This document shows positions 1 to 6,317 of a DNA stretch of 6,757 bases, piece after piece. The notes under the pieces were generated by a model. It did not search any database, was not told the origin of the DNA, and saw nothing but the letters and a program-made list of their open reading frames with translations. The stretch spans positions 1 to 6,757 of the forward strand of contig CAJCHQ010000562.1 in assembly GCA_903970295.1 (NCBI GenBank), given 5' to 3'. How positions within the stretch are numbered: the first letter of the stretch is position 1; every line of letters starts with the position of its first letter. This DNA comes from Bryobacterales bacterium. GTDB taxonomy: Bacteria > Cyanobacteriota > Vampirovibrionia > Obscuribacterales > Obscuribacteraceae. The position numbers and the translations under genes were made by a program.

Positions 1-669
1 GAGCAGGCTGTAACCGCCACATACGCGCTAGCCTTTGCCGTGATGCCGCTTGCATTCAGTTTCTACTTCGGCTTTTTCAAGTCGCTTTGGTCCGGCAGTC
101 ATCGATTTTATATAGCGCACATCATCGTGATTCTTGCCTACTGTGTGGTTCTATGTGCGCCGAATGGAATCGTGACATTGTTCAGGTCGATATCAGATTT
201 GATACCAGTTGTTCCGGGGCTGTTCTTCGGTCTAATCGGTCTGCTGGCTGGAGAACGTTTCTACGGTGCCTTACGTCGACGGTTAAAATTGTCACCACTT
301 CTCATTTCCGGATTCGTGTCACTTGTGCCGTTGATGTTTTACGTTTTGCAAAACAAGGCAACGTTTGTTGGTGGCTTTTCTCTTTATACACTGGCAATCA
401 TTGCTGGCAGTGCTTGTGCTGCATACTTCGCTCGAGCGAGAGATCGCGCTGGTGCGTTGCTGATGTCGGTGGTGGCATTCCTGCCAGTGATCATGGCAAA
501 CTTTTTGAACGTCGGTGGTAACTTAATTTCACTTGGGTTCGACCATTTCAAACTCGGTTTGCAACTCGGCTGGAGAGCTCTGCTGTCAGCGTGTCTGATC
601 ACTCTGATGACTTTTGCCTGTGTTGGGGCAGGTGGATTTATTGGACTCAGGTGCAGGAAACAGCAGTAG
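1..669 (+). CDS. Polytopic membrane protein of unknown function, 5' end outside the window
   Basis: The frame is open from the first base of the window and ends at TAG 667-669, giving 222 residues. The first possible starts inside the window are an adjacent GTG (40) and ATG (43). Neither has a Shine-Dalgarno sequence and both fall inside a hydrophobic stretch, so the true start is probably upstream. I see about seven hydrophobic segments (visible residues roughly 6-26, 38-55, 66-84, 96-114, 124-140, 147-170 and 190-217). Basic clusters separate some of them, such as RRRLK after the third and RARDR after the fifth, which fits an inner-membrane protein. I see no catalytic or transporter signature that I recognise. 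It converges on a minus-strand fragment that ends ten bases downstream. Coding is well supported by composition; the function is unknown. Confidence 0.75.
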   Translation, partial: EQAVTATYALAFAVMPLAFSFYFGFFKSLWSGSHRFYIAHIIVILAYCVVLCAPNGIVTLFRSISDLIPVVPGLFFGLIGLLAGERFYGALRRRLKLSPLLISGFVSLVPLMFYVLQNKATFVGGFSLYTLAIIAGSACAAYFARARDRAGALLMSVVAFLPVIMANFLNVGGNLISLGFDHFKLGLQLGWRALLSACLITLMTFACVGAGGFIGLRCRKQQ

Positions 670-678
670 TCGCAACAA

Positions 679-870
679 TCAGAACCATCCCAGAAACTGC
701 TCGGTTTGCTTACCAATAAGCGTCGCAATTATTGTTGCTGCAGCAATGTAAGGTCCCATGATCATATGCGACTTCTTCATTTCTTGCAGTTTTTCGGTAG
801 TGTCGGATCCTTGCGTGGTCGAACGAATCGCTTCGGTGTCTCTTACGGACCTGAAAAGGATTCGAACTTT
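679..870 (-). pseudogene. Remnant resembling the C-terminus of a prepilin peptidase (A24 family)
   Basis: Reading the minus strand leftward from TGA at 873-871, the frame stays open for about 63 codons and stops at TGA 681-679. It contains MGPYIAAATIIATLIGKQ followed by a short tail ending in GWF. This matches the usual end of type IV prepilin peptidases, where a '(P)-(F/M)-GPY/F-hydrophobic helix-G' block is followed by a Trp-Tyr/Phe end. Such enzymes are normally about 220-290 residues. Here the catalytic GxGD-type Asp region and all upstream helices are missing, because the phospholipase gene occupies that space. No ATG, GTG or TTG precedes the codon for the first Met (about residue 33 from the end), and I see no ribosome binding site. 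I infer a truncated relic. The alternative is a small single-helix membrane peptide of 33 residues. Confidence 0.4.
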
Positions 871-876
871 TCAAGG
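850..876. other. Inverted repeat just downstream of the phospholipase stop codon
   Basis: The arms GAAAAG (853-858) and CTTTTC (867-872) pair perfectly around an 8-nt loop containing TTCGAA. They are extended by CCT (850-852) with AGG (874-876), with A873 bulged. The hairpin begins six bases beyond the TGA of the patatin-like gene, so it would sit in that transcript's 3' end and could act as a processing or stability element. No U-run follows on either strand, so it is not a standard intrinsic terminator. Confidence 0.35.
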
Positions 877-881
877 CGATC

Positions 882-1919
882 TCACCGCTCTTGCTTTGCA
901 GCTGCCCCCAACAATTTTCGAATCTCTGGAATTTTCGCTTCCGCCGCGCTCTCCCCGGCTTTGATCGCGCGCATGGCATCGCCTCTTTTGGTCGAGATGA
1001 TGTTGATCCCAGTCACTTCCGGGTGGATCACTACATCCGCTTGCTTACACAGCTCTTTATCGCGACTCCACAGTGTCCAGCTGATCATCCTTGCGGCGAC
1101 ACTGCCAGGCTTTCTAAATTGAGAGAAAGGCACGTCGCCGAAATCTTCATCGACGTTGACAGCGATGATAATGTCAGCTTTAGTCAGCTTGGCAGCGGTA
1201 ACCGGCACGTTTTGTGTGAGGGCGCCGTCGACAAAAAGTTTATCTTCGATATGTACAGGCTTTCGCAGAGATGGAATTGCAGAACTTGCCTGCAGCGCGT
1301 ACCCAAGGTTTCCTTCGCCGATCGCATAGGTTTCTCCATCGCCAATATTTAAGGCTACAGCTTGAAAGGGAATTTTCAGTTCTTGAATCTTATGTTGCGA
1401 TTCCGGCACTGATTTGAGCAAATATTTTCTGAAGTGGTTGCCTCTGTATAACCCATCGTATGGCTCGTCACCAAGTATTCTTGGCAAGAGCATAACCGGT
1501 GCAACGGCGATTCGAAACCACAAAGGCACTGTCATGTATGCCTTCATGAGCGAACGATCGCGAAATTTGTTCTCGATGCGATCGACCGAAAGCCCGGCAT
1601 CATATAGGCCACCAACGATGGCGCCCATGCTGGTGCCGACTATGTAATCGATCGGGATATGTTCCTTTTCGAACACTTTCAACACGCCCACATGGGCTGC
1701 TCCGCGAGTACCACCTCCGCCCAATGCCAGCGCTACCGTCGGGTGATGGTCAGGCGGAGGTGTTACTGTTGGACTGACGGCATTTGCTTGGTCAGGAGCA
1801 GCGAATGCACTCATCCGATCAGCCACCAGCGCTGGTGTCGTGACAGTGACCATCGTTACTGCTGCCCTGATTAAAAACGCCGCGCGTAATTTTCGGCCAT
1901 TACCAAGACGCATAATCAC
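882..1919 (-). CDS. Exported patatin-like phospholipase
   Basis: Patatin-like (RssA/NTE-type) serine acyl hydrolase, 345 residues, expected to cleave acyl chains from phospholipids or other lipids with a Ser-Asp dyad. The oxyanion-hole glycines are GGGGTRG (67-73). The nucleophile elbow is GTSMG (95-99, Ser97) and the catalytic Asp is in DGA (231-233, Asp231). The N-terminus has basic residues, a hydrophobic stretch (about 13-33) and an AFA-AP type cleavage region near 40, so export is likely; a Pro/His-rich linker (about 49-60) precedes the domain. The start is GTG at 1919, whose GTGA overlaps the upstream stop. ATG at 1913 is a good alternative, two bases after that stop. No clear ribosome binding site precedes either, which fits translational coupling. 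It is the last gene of the operon with the repeat protein and the reductase. The family call is secure; the substrate is unknown. Confidence 0.93.
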   Translation of the reverse strand: MIMRLGNGRKLRAAFLIRAAVTMVTVTTPALVADRMSAFAAPDQANAVSPTVTPPPDHHPTVALALGGGGTRGAAHVGVLKVFEKEHIPIDYIVGTSMGAIVGGLYDAGLSVDRIENKFRDRSLMKAYMTVPLWFRIAVAPVMLLPRILGDEPYDGLYRGNHFRKYLLKSVPESQHKIQELKIPFQAVALNIGDGETYAIGEGNLGYALQASSAIPSLRKPVHIEDKLFVDGALTQNVPVTAAKLTKADIIIAVNVDEDFGDVPFSQFRKPGSVAARMISWTLWSRDKELCKQADVVIHPEVTGINIISTKRGDAMRAIKAGESAAEAKIPEIRKLLGAAAKQER

Positions 1920-2767
1920 AGAGAATTGTTGTTTGGAGCGATGCCAGGGCTGGCGCCTAGACTGCCATCATTTGACTTTTTAAGCGACGGCAGGTGAAAC
2001 CAACTCTTTTTCTGCTTAGTTGATGCCATGCGAGTTGAATCTTCAGATGCTGATGAATTATTCGACTTTTGACCGGGCCAGTGAAAGGGACCTTTGCTCG
2101 GCTTTGCCATCTCAGACGATGCAGAAGCTGCAGTTGTATTTTTGGCGTGAAAGAGCGGAAATTGAAACGGCTTCTTCGCCGGTTGTTCATCTTTTTTCAG
2201 AATGGCCGATTGCAAATCATCGGTAGCCATTTTTTGCTGATGTCCAGGCAGAAATGACTTCTTGTTGCCGCTAGCCATACTCGACGATTCACTGTTCGCT
2301 GTTGAATTCTTTGAGTGCAAAAATGGGACATGGAAGCCACCACCATCTTTCTTTCCTGCCGCCATCAATGTTGATTCGGCTGTGGCCGTCTTGTTCGCAT
2401 GGGCTAATGGCATTTTGAACTTTTTGGCATTGGCCGTTCCAGACTGCACATTTGCCTGTTCGGTTTTCAATTTGCTAGTTTTGGGATGGAGCAAATGCAT
2501 GTTCGTTTTTTTCGGCTCTTTCATGTAATCGCCCTTCCACTGCGCTGCCGTTGGCGACTGTCTCGTAAAAAACTTGTGGGCGGTAGGCGAACTTCTGGTT
2601 GGATAGCCTTTCGCAGTCGGATACTCTCCTGCGGTCGGGTAGCCCGATGATGTTTTATAGTCTGCCTTAGCAGCTTGCAAGGCACAGAGCATCAGAAGCA
2701 TTGCGACTACAATGCTTCTGATGTTAGTGCTTTTGTAATGGTCAATCAGTATCGACAACTTTTTCAC
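1916..2767 (-). CDS. Exported Lys/Ser/Asn-rich repeat protein of unknown function
   Basis: A protein of 283 residues with no enzyme domain that I recognise. It starts at GTG 2767 inside a GTGA overlap with the stop of the upstream reductase gene. It has an N-terminal signal-like segment: K2, K3, a hydrophobic core around 18-33, and AKA before D36 as a likely cleavage point. The mature part is low-complexity and basic, and holds two repeat arrays. The first is five PTA/PTR motifs at residues 43-74. The second is six modules of 26-30 residues between about 115 and 263, each built on F-x-x-P, then K/N/S/T, then S-x-M-A, then a Lys cluster. Predicted helix is scarce, so a disordered, secreted or envelope-associated polymer- or surface-binding role is possible. 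That is inference. It lies between a reductase and an exported phospholipase in a coupled operon. I do not recognise the family. Confidence 0.82.
   Translation of the reverse strand: MKKLSILIDHYKSTNIRSIVVAMLLMLCALQAAKADYKTSSGYPTAGEYPTAKGYPTRSSPTAHKFFTRQSPTAAQWKGDYMKEPKKTNMHLLHPKTSKLKTEQANVQSGTANAKKFKMPLAHANKTATAESTLMAAGKKDGGGFHVPFLHSKNSTANSESSSMASGNKKSFLPGHQQKMATDDLQSAILKKDEQPAKKPFQFPLFHAKNTTAASASSEMAKPSKGPFHWPGQKSNNSSASEDSTRMASTKQKKSWFHLPSLKKSNDGSLGASPGIAPNNNSL
1979..2425 (-). repeat. Six imperfect protein modules with a period near 28 residues
   Basis: Within the 283-residue protein, the anchoring prolines fall at 120, 148, 174, 204, 231 and 260, so spacings are 28, 26, 30, 27 and 29. They sit in FKMP, FHVP, FLP, FQFP, FHWP and FHLP. 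About 15-16 residues after each anchor, M-A recurs at 135, 164, 220 and 247. The third module has I-L at 189-190 in that place, and the last module is cut short. Lysine-rich linkers separate the modules. The DNA is clearly diverged between copies, so this is an old protein-level repeat and not a recent nucleotide duplication. Confidence 0.75.
2546..2641 (-). repeat. Short PTA/PTR motif repeats
   Basis: These encode residues 43-74 of the exported repeat protein. PTA or PTR occurs five times, with prolines at 44, 50, 56, 61 and 72. The first three copies are YPT at an exact 6-residue spacing, and the last two are SPTA. The stretch is just downstream of the predicted signal-peptide cleavage point, so it would form the extreme N-terminus of the mature protein. 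Confidence 0.7.
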
Positions 2768-3768
2768 TTTAATTGTAATTCTTTCGCACTCTCCAACGCA
2801 GCCAGCCGTTTGCTGATTTCGTCGATGTCCGCCTTGCTCACATTCAATTCAGCGCTGGCGGCATTCTCTTTAGCTTGCTCGGCATTTCTTGCACCGACCA
2901 GGGCGGCAGTTATTCCTGGTTGTTGAATAGTCCAATTCAAAACGAGCTGCCCGATCGTGGCACCATATTTGGCGGCTATCGGTTTTAGTGTTTCGAGGAA
3001 GGCATTGACGCGCTCTATATATTCCGGCTGAAAGTGAGGCTCTCTTGCTCTATGATCGCCGGGCGCGAATTTGTGATTCGGATCGAACTTGCCGGTCAAC
3101 AGTCCACGCTGAAGCGGGCTGTAAACAACAATGCCGATATTGTTCTCGCGACAAAATGGTAGTATGTCTTTTTCGATATCTCGCAAAACCATGCTATATG
3201 GCGGTTGATCTGATGCGATCGGCACAATCTTATTCGCTTTTTCAATTTCGTCTTTGGTGTAATTGCTCACACCGGCCGCCAGAATTTTTCCTTCTTTAAG
3301 CAGCTGCTCAAGCGCTTCCATCGTTTCTTCTATTTGAGTTGTGCTATCGCGCCAGTGGCATTGATAAAGATCGATACGGTCGGTTTTGAGCCTCTTCAAG
3401 CTGTTTTCGCACTCGGCGATGATGCTCTTCTTTTTGGAATTTCTATAAATGTTGAAGGTTTTGCCGTTCTCTGGCAGATCAAAGAAGTGGGAGCCTTCGG
3501 TCGTATCCCAGCGCAAACCGAATTTGGTCAAGAGCTGCACTCGGTCTCGCTTACCGGCGATTGCTTTAGCTACCAACTCTTCACTTTTGCCAAATCCATA
3601 AATGGGCGCTGTATCGATCGTCGTCACACCGGCTTCGATGGACGCGTTAATCGCTTCGATCGCCTCTTTCTCATCCGAGCCGCCCCACATGGAGCCGCCG
3701 ATTGCCCAGGCGCCGAATGTTATTACCGAAGCGTTGACTTCGCTTTTTCCGAGTTGTCTAAATTTCAT
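2764..3768 (-). CDS. Aldo/keto reductase (AKR11-like)
   Basis: NAD(P)H-dependent oxidoreductase of the aldo/keto reductase superfamily, 334 residues, a typical length and a complete TIM-barrel pattern. The catalytic tetrad is visible as Asp52 and Tyr57 (IDTAPIYG), Lys82 (LTKFG) and His138 (QCHWRD). Further family marks are GVSNY at 166-170, YSPLQRGLLTGK at 216-227 and the cofactor-binding VGARN at 291-295. It resembles the Bacillus IolS/YhdN group in layout, but substrate cannot be read from sequence. No signal peptide is present, so it is cytosolic. The ATG start at 3768 has AGAGG seven bases upstream. The stop overlaps the GTG start of the repeat-protein gene by four bases, and a 72-codon gene ends 48 bases upstream. 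A reductase coupled to two exported proteins is an unusual pairing. Confidence 0.95.
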   Translation of the reverse strand: MKFRQLGKSEVNASVITFGAWAIGGSMWGGSDEKEAIEAINASIEAGVTTIDTAPIYGFGKSEELVAKAIAGKRDRVQLLTKFGLRWDTTEGSHFFDLPENGKTFNIYRNSKKKSIIAECENSLKRLKTDRIDLYQCHWRDSTTQIEETMEALEQLLKEGKILAAGVSNYTKDEIEKANKIVPIASDQPPYSMVLRDIEKDILPFCRENNIGIVVYSPLQRGLLTGKFDPNHKFAPGDHRAREPHFQPEYIERVNAFLETLKPIAAKYGATIGQLVLNWTIQQPGITAALVGARNAEQAKENAASAELNVSKADIDEISKRLAALESAKELQLK

Positions 3769-3775
3769 TGTATTG

Positions 3776-3780
3776 CCTCT
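3776..3780 (-). promoter_or_regulatory. Ribosome binding site of the aldo/keto reductase gene
   Basis: AGAGG on the minus strand, seven bases before the ATG at 3768. It is the clearest Shine-Dalgarno in the operon. The two downstream genes lack one, consistent with their starts being reached by translational coupling. Confidence 0.6.
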
Positions 3781-3816
3781 TTCTCTGATTCGATTGCGAT
3801 TTGCTGATCGTTCTAT

Positions 3817-4035
3817 CTACTTCAAGTTCAGTGCCGTAAATGCTTCGTCGCGTAAGCGTTTCGCTTCAGCCGGACTATCAACGGTAATAAAATCTTCTTG
3901 AATGTCTTGAGTTTTGAACATCACTTTACGATGCCAGACTCCATTCACAAATGAAGCTGCGTATTTTTCCGAGAGGATCAAGACGCGACCGTCATCGGTT
4001 TTAGAAACGTCATAGTCATCAGCCGACATAGTCAT
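3817..4035 (-). CDS. Small cytosolic protein of unknown function, 72 residues
   Basis: A compact mixed-charge protein that starts MTMSADDYDV and ends TALNLK. It has no signal peptide or membrane segment. The pattern suggests a few beta strands (RVLILSE, SFVNGVWHRKVMF, FITVDS) and then a C-terminal helix (PAEAKRLRDEAFTAL). I do not recognise a family. The frame is open 36 codons further upstream, but GGTGGTGAG just before ATG 4035 and ATG 4029 makes one of these two the likely start; ATG 4035 is given, and the second Met has the better spacing. It is the first gene of the minus-strand operon, 48 bases ahead of the reductase, and faces the divergent CNNM/CorC gene. Small size limits certainty, but composition and the ribosome binding site support a real gene. 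Confidence 0.65.
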   Translation of the reverse strand: MTMSADDYDVSKTDDGRVLILSEKYAASFVNGVWHRKVMFKTQDIQEDFITVDSPAEAKRLRDEAFTALNLK

Positions 4036-4233
4036 TATCTCACCACCATCTGTGTGGGTTTCGCCGCTGTTTCGTCTGCCTTGTCGAGGCAGCAGGGCAT
4101 AGTTTATCAAGGTACAGTCAAGATTAAAAGCTCTAGCCCCCACTGGTGGCTGATTTTGTCATGCCTGGAGTGCAATTTTTCGAGATATTGGGGCATATCA
4201 ATGCTAGCGGCGAAGGCGTCAGGGTCGGGCAGA
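4036..4233. promoter_or_regulatory. Divergent intergenic region between the operon and the CNNM/CorC gene
   Basis: About 200 bases separate the start codons of two divergent transcription units, so both promoters should lie here. I could not find a -35/-10 pair with good match and spacing on either strand. On the plus strand GGGG at 4190-4193 precedes ATG 4201 and AGGG at 4221-4224 precedes ATG 4234. A short inverted repeat lies at 4076-4092 in the leader of the minus-strand operon. Confidence 0.5.
4076..4092. other. Short perfect hairpin in the operon leader
   Basis: CTGCCT (4076-4081) and AGGCAG (4087-4092) pair perfectly around a 5-nt loop, about 40 bases before the start of the 72-residue gene. 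It may be a 5' UTR stability element or a small operator. The stem is short enough to be chance. Confidence 0.3.
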
Positions 4234-5667
4234 ATGTCGTCCATATTAATACAAGTCTTAATTATCGTCCTGCTTATCTTCATTAACGGTATTTTCGCGT
4301 TGTCGGAAATATCGATCGTATCGTCGCGCAAAGCACGCCTCGAGCGCTGGGCGAAAGATGGAAATGACGGTGCAAAAGCCGCTCTTAATCTGGCTAGCAA
4401 TCCGGATGTATTTTTAGCAACGATTCAAATTGGCATGACCGTAACTGCGATTTTATCTGGTGTCTTCGGCGGTGCTACTATTGCCGATACGGTGGCTCAG
4501 AACTTGTACTCGGTTCCAGCCTTAAAGCCCTACGCGGGCGGAATCGGCTTTGGTGTGGTGGTCGTAGCGATCAGCTATTTGACCTTGATCTTGGGTGAGT
4601 TGACGCCGAAGCGAATTGGTTTAGCTAATGCCGAAAAAATGGCATGTGTGATCGGTCCGCCGATGATGTGGCTTTCGCAAACAGCTGCGCCTTTGATCAG
4701 AATGCTCAATCTGTCATCTGACATTGTTGTTAAGGCTTTCGGTGTGAAGCGCTCTGACGAACCAGCGATTACAACTGAAGAAATTAAATTGATGATCGAG
4801 CACGGCACCGAAGCTGGTATCTTTCGCGAAGCAGAAGAAGACATGGTCAAGGGAGTTTTGCGGCTTGGTGCGCGCCCAGTTACAGCATTGATGACGCCAC
4901 GACCCAAGCTTCTCTGGTTAGATAAAAATGACTCGCATCAGAATATCCTGTTGAAGCTTGCTGCCTCACCGCCGACGAGGTTGCTTGTGGCTGAGAATGA
5001 TCTCGATCATTTGCACGGCTATGTCTTTACCAAGCAAGTTCTGGCACAGCCTGTGCTTTCCGCGGTTGTCGATTTGAATGTTTGCTTGAAGCAACCACTG
5101 TTCGTGCCGGCCACGACGACAGCTTTGCAAGTGCTCGAAATGTTCAAAGATAGTGGCACTCACATCGCAGTCATTCTCGATGAATACGGAAGTATAGAGG
5201 GCGTGGTCACGATGACCGATATGCTCAAGGCGATTGTCGGCGAATTAGACTTGCCTGACAAACCTATCCAAGCCACCTTGCAAAGGGTTGATTGTTCATG
5301 GCTTTTGGACGGGTTCTTGCCCATCGATCAACTGAAAGAGATGATGGGAGTGCCGCATTTGCCGATGGAAGCCCAGGCCAAATACCAGACTTTAGCTGGC
5401 TTTATCATCCAGCAAAAAGGCAGTCTGCCCACGATTGGCGATCAAATCGAATATGGAGAGTACCGTTTTTGTATAACGGCTATGAGCGGCAGAAGAATTG
5501 CTAAGGTCGGTGTCACCTTTGTTGGTGAGGGCTCACTCAGTCAGCGACATTCGCCGGTCGAAAACCGGTTGAATGACAAAGGCAATTCGAAGCCGGATCG
5601 TAAATCTGATCATAAGTCAGACCACAAGTCAGTCAAGGTGGCAACTAAACCTCCTGGCACACATTGA
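4234..5667 (+). CDS. CNNM/CorC-family membrane protein (DUF21, CBS pair, CorC_HlyC domain)
   Basis: 477 residues, a member of the CNNM/CorC (UPF0053, 'hemolysin C-like') family associated with Mg2+ or other divalent-cation export and homeostasis. From the chosen start, hydrophobic segments lie at about 4-24, 62-85, 102-122 and 135-157. The DUF21 signature GELTPKRIGL is at 121-130. A CBS pair follows at about 212-338, with LDEYGSIEGVVTMTDML in the second. A CorC_HlyC-type domain covers about 350-432, beginning near DGFLPIDQLKEM. The final ~35 residues are a charged tail with KSDHKSDHKS. ATG 4234 is chosen because the first helix begins right after it, as in relatives, with AGGG nine bases upstream. 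ATG 4201, with GGGG seven bases upstream, would add 11 residues. The gene is divergent from the operon and probably single. The transported ion is inferred from the family only. Confidence 0.93.
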   Translation: MSSILIQVLIIVLLIFINGIFALSEISIVSSRKARLERWAKDGNDGAKAALNLASNPDVFLATIQIGMTVTAILSGVFGGATIADTVAQNLYSVPALKPYAGGIGFGVVVVAISYLTLILGELTPKRIGLANAEKMACVIGPPMMWLSQTAAPLIRMLNLSSDIVVKAFGVKRSDEPAITTEEIKLMIEHGTEAGIFREAEEDMVKGVLRLGARPVTALMTPRPKLLWLDKNDSHQNILLKLAASPPTRLLVAENDLDHLHGYVFTKQVLAQPVLSAVVDLNVCLKQPLFVPATTTALQVLEMFKDSGTHIAVILDEYGSIEGVVTMTDMLKAIVGELDLPDKPIQATLQRVDCSWLLDGFLPIDQLKEMMGVPHLPMEAQAKYQTLAGFIIQQKGSLPTIGDQIEYGEYRFCITAMSGRRIAKVGVTFVGEGSLSQRHSPVENRLNDKGNSKPDRKSDHKSDHKSVKVATKPPGTH

Positions 5668-5938
5668 CTCAATGCCACAGGACTTGAGCACTATTCTTTT
5701 CAGGATTTTGACAGCTTAAGAGGAGAGTCTTGAAGCTTCACCGCTGTTCTTTGTCTCAGCATTTCACTGCGCACCAAGACAACGAGTCCTCAATTCTTAA
5801 GATTTAGAGCCGGTCTCCATAGAAACGAGTATGCTGCAAGTGACAGATAAAGGCTTCAAATGACGCGCATCATGATTCGGATTTAGCTCGAGCTGCTCGT
5901 TATGCCTGGTCTAGTCTCTACAGACCCCATGGTTAGAA
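5668..5938. other. Spacer without a convincing gene
   Basis: Between the CNNM/CorC stop and the LRV-repeat gene no frame on either strand has both useful length and a credible start. A weak inverted repeat, CTCAA (5668-5672) with TTGAG (5684-5688), is followed by the U-rich stretch CTATTCTTTTC and might end the upstream transcript. The 5-bp stem and 11-nt loop make this doubtful. The promoter of the downstream gene is presumably here, but I see no clear -35/-10 pair. GGTCT/AGACC (about 5909-5927) could form a small stem close to the next start. Confidence 0.5.
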
Positions 5939-6316
5939 ATGGCTGCTCAAATAAATTGGCTGAACTCCACGCCTTGTTGGGGTAAGGCGGTCGCAGAACA
6001 GCCCGATACCTCTAGTACTGCTTTGATGAAGCTAGCTGCTCATGCTGATGTTGGGGTTCGTATAGCCGTGGCAGACCATCCAAGCACCCGATCCGAAACA
6101 GTCTTGCTACTCGCTCAAGATGAAAACGCTGATCTCAGGTACGCAATTGCTGAGAACCACAACATTGATGTGGCTGTGCTGAATATGCTGACTGAAGACG
6201 ACAACCCCTTTGTTGCGCAACGCGCCAAGAAAACGTTGGCGCGCCTTCAGGCTGCCTCTATCGTGCCGTTTCCAGCTGTAGATATTAACCCGTCACTGTT
6301 TGGCCGTAAGCGTTAG
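5939..6316 (+). CDS. Small LRV/HEAT-like repeat protein
   Basis: 125 residues, no signal peptide, probably cytosolic. The core is an alpha-solenoid type repeat like the leucine-rich repeat variant (LRV) family, with the theme 'LAxDxxxxVRxAVAxxPxxxxxxLxx'. A half repeat at 16-31 is followed by full units at 32-57 and 58-83 and a last partial unit at 84-103. All are in exact 26-residue register, with key residues VRIAVADHP, LRYAIAENH and FVAQRAKKT. Such folds usually bind proteins, so a scaffold or adaptor role is possible but unproven. The start is ATG 5939, the only one in frame after an upstream TAG. It has no good Shine-Dalgarno, which is odd. A basic FGRKR end follows a Pro-containing tail. 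A 71-residue gene follows 92 bases later on the same strand. Confidence 0.8.
   Translation: MAAQINWLNSTPCWGKAVAEQPDTSSTALMKLAAHADVGVRIAVADHPSTRSETVLLLAQDENADLRYAIAENHNIDVAVLNMLTEDDNPFVAQRAKKTLARLQAASIVPFPAVDINPSLFGRKR
5984..6247 (+). repeat. LRV-like protein repeats in 26-residue register
   Basis: Residues 16-103 of the 125-residue protein. The leucine that opens each unit falls at 32, 58 and 84, and the aligned A-V-A/A-I-A alanines at 17, 43 and 69, so spacing is exactly 26 each time. Classical LRV units are nearer 24 residues, so this is a slightly longer variant. Confidence 0.6.
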
Positions 6317-6317
6317 C

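Noticed and set aside
733..746. Perfect 12-bp palindrome TTGCTGCAGCAA
   Set aside because: It is explained by Ala/Ala/Thr codons in the prepilin-peptidase-like fragment and has no regulatory context.
850..935. Possible minus-strand tRNA, because of the T-loop-like GTTCGAATCC
   Set aside because: No acceptor stem partner, no CCA end, and the required upstream arms would lie in the phospholipase coding sequence without forming a cloverleaf.
4093..4121. TTGACT (4121-4116) on the minus strand as a -35 box for the operon
   Set aside because: No acceptable -10 hexamer at 16-18 bases; the nearest candidate (TATGCC) is only 14 bases away.
4054..4200. Upstream extension of the CNNM/CorC frame to its first in-frame ATG
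   Set aside because: The extra residues are not family-like and overlap the proposed leader of the divergent operon; two later ATGs have usable ribosome binding sites.
5708..5736. TTGACA at 5708-5713 as a -35 box for the LRV-repeat gene
   Set aside because: The hexamer at 17-base spacing is TGAAGC, a poor -10 match, and it lies more than 200 bases from the start codon.
5730..5813. Small plus-strand frame from TTG 5730 after AGGAGAG
   Set aside because: About 27 codons, ribosome binding site too close to the start, composition not protein-like. Treated as chance.
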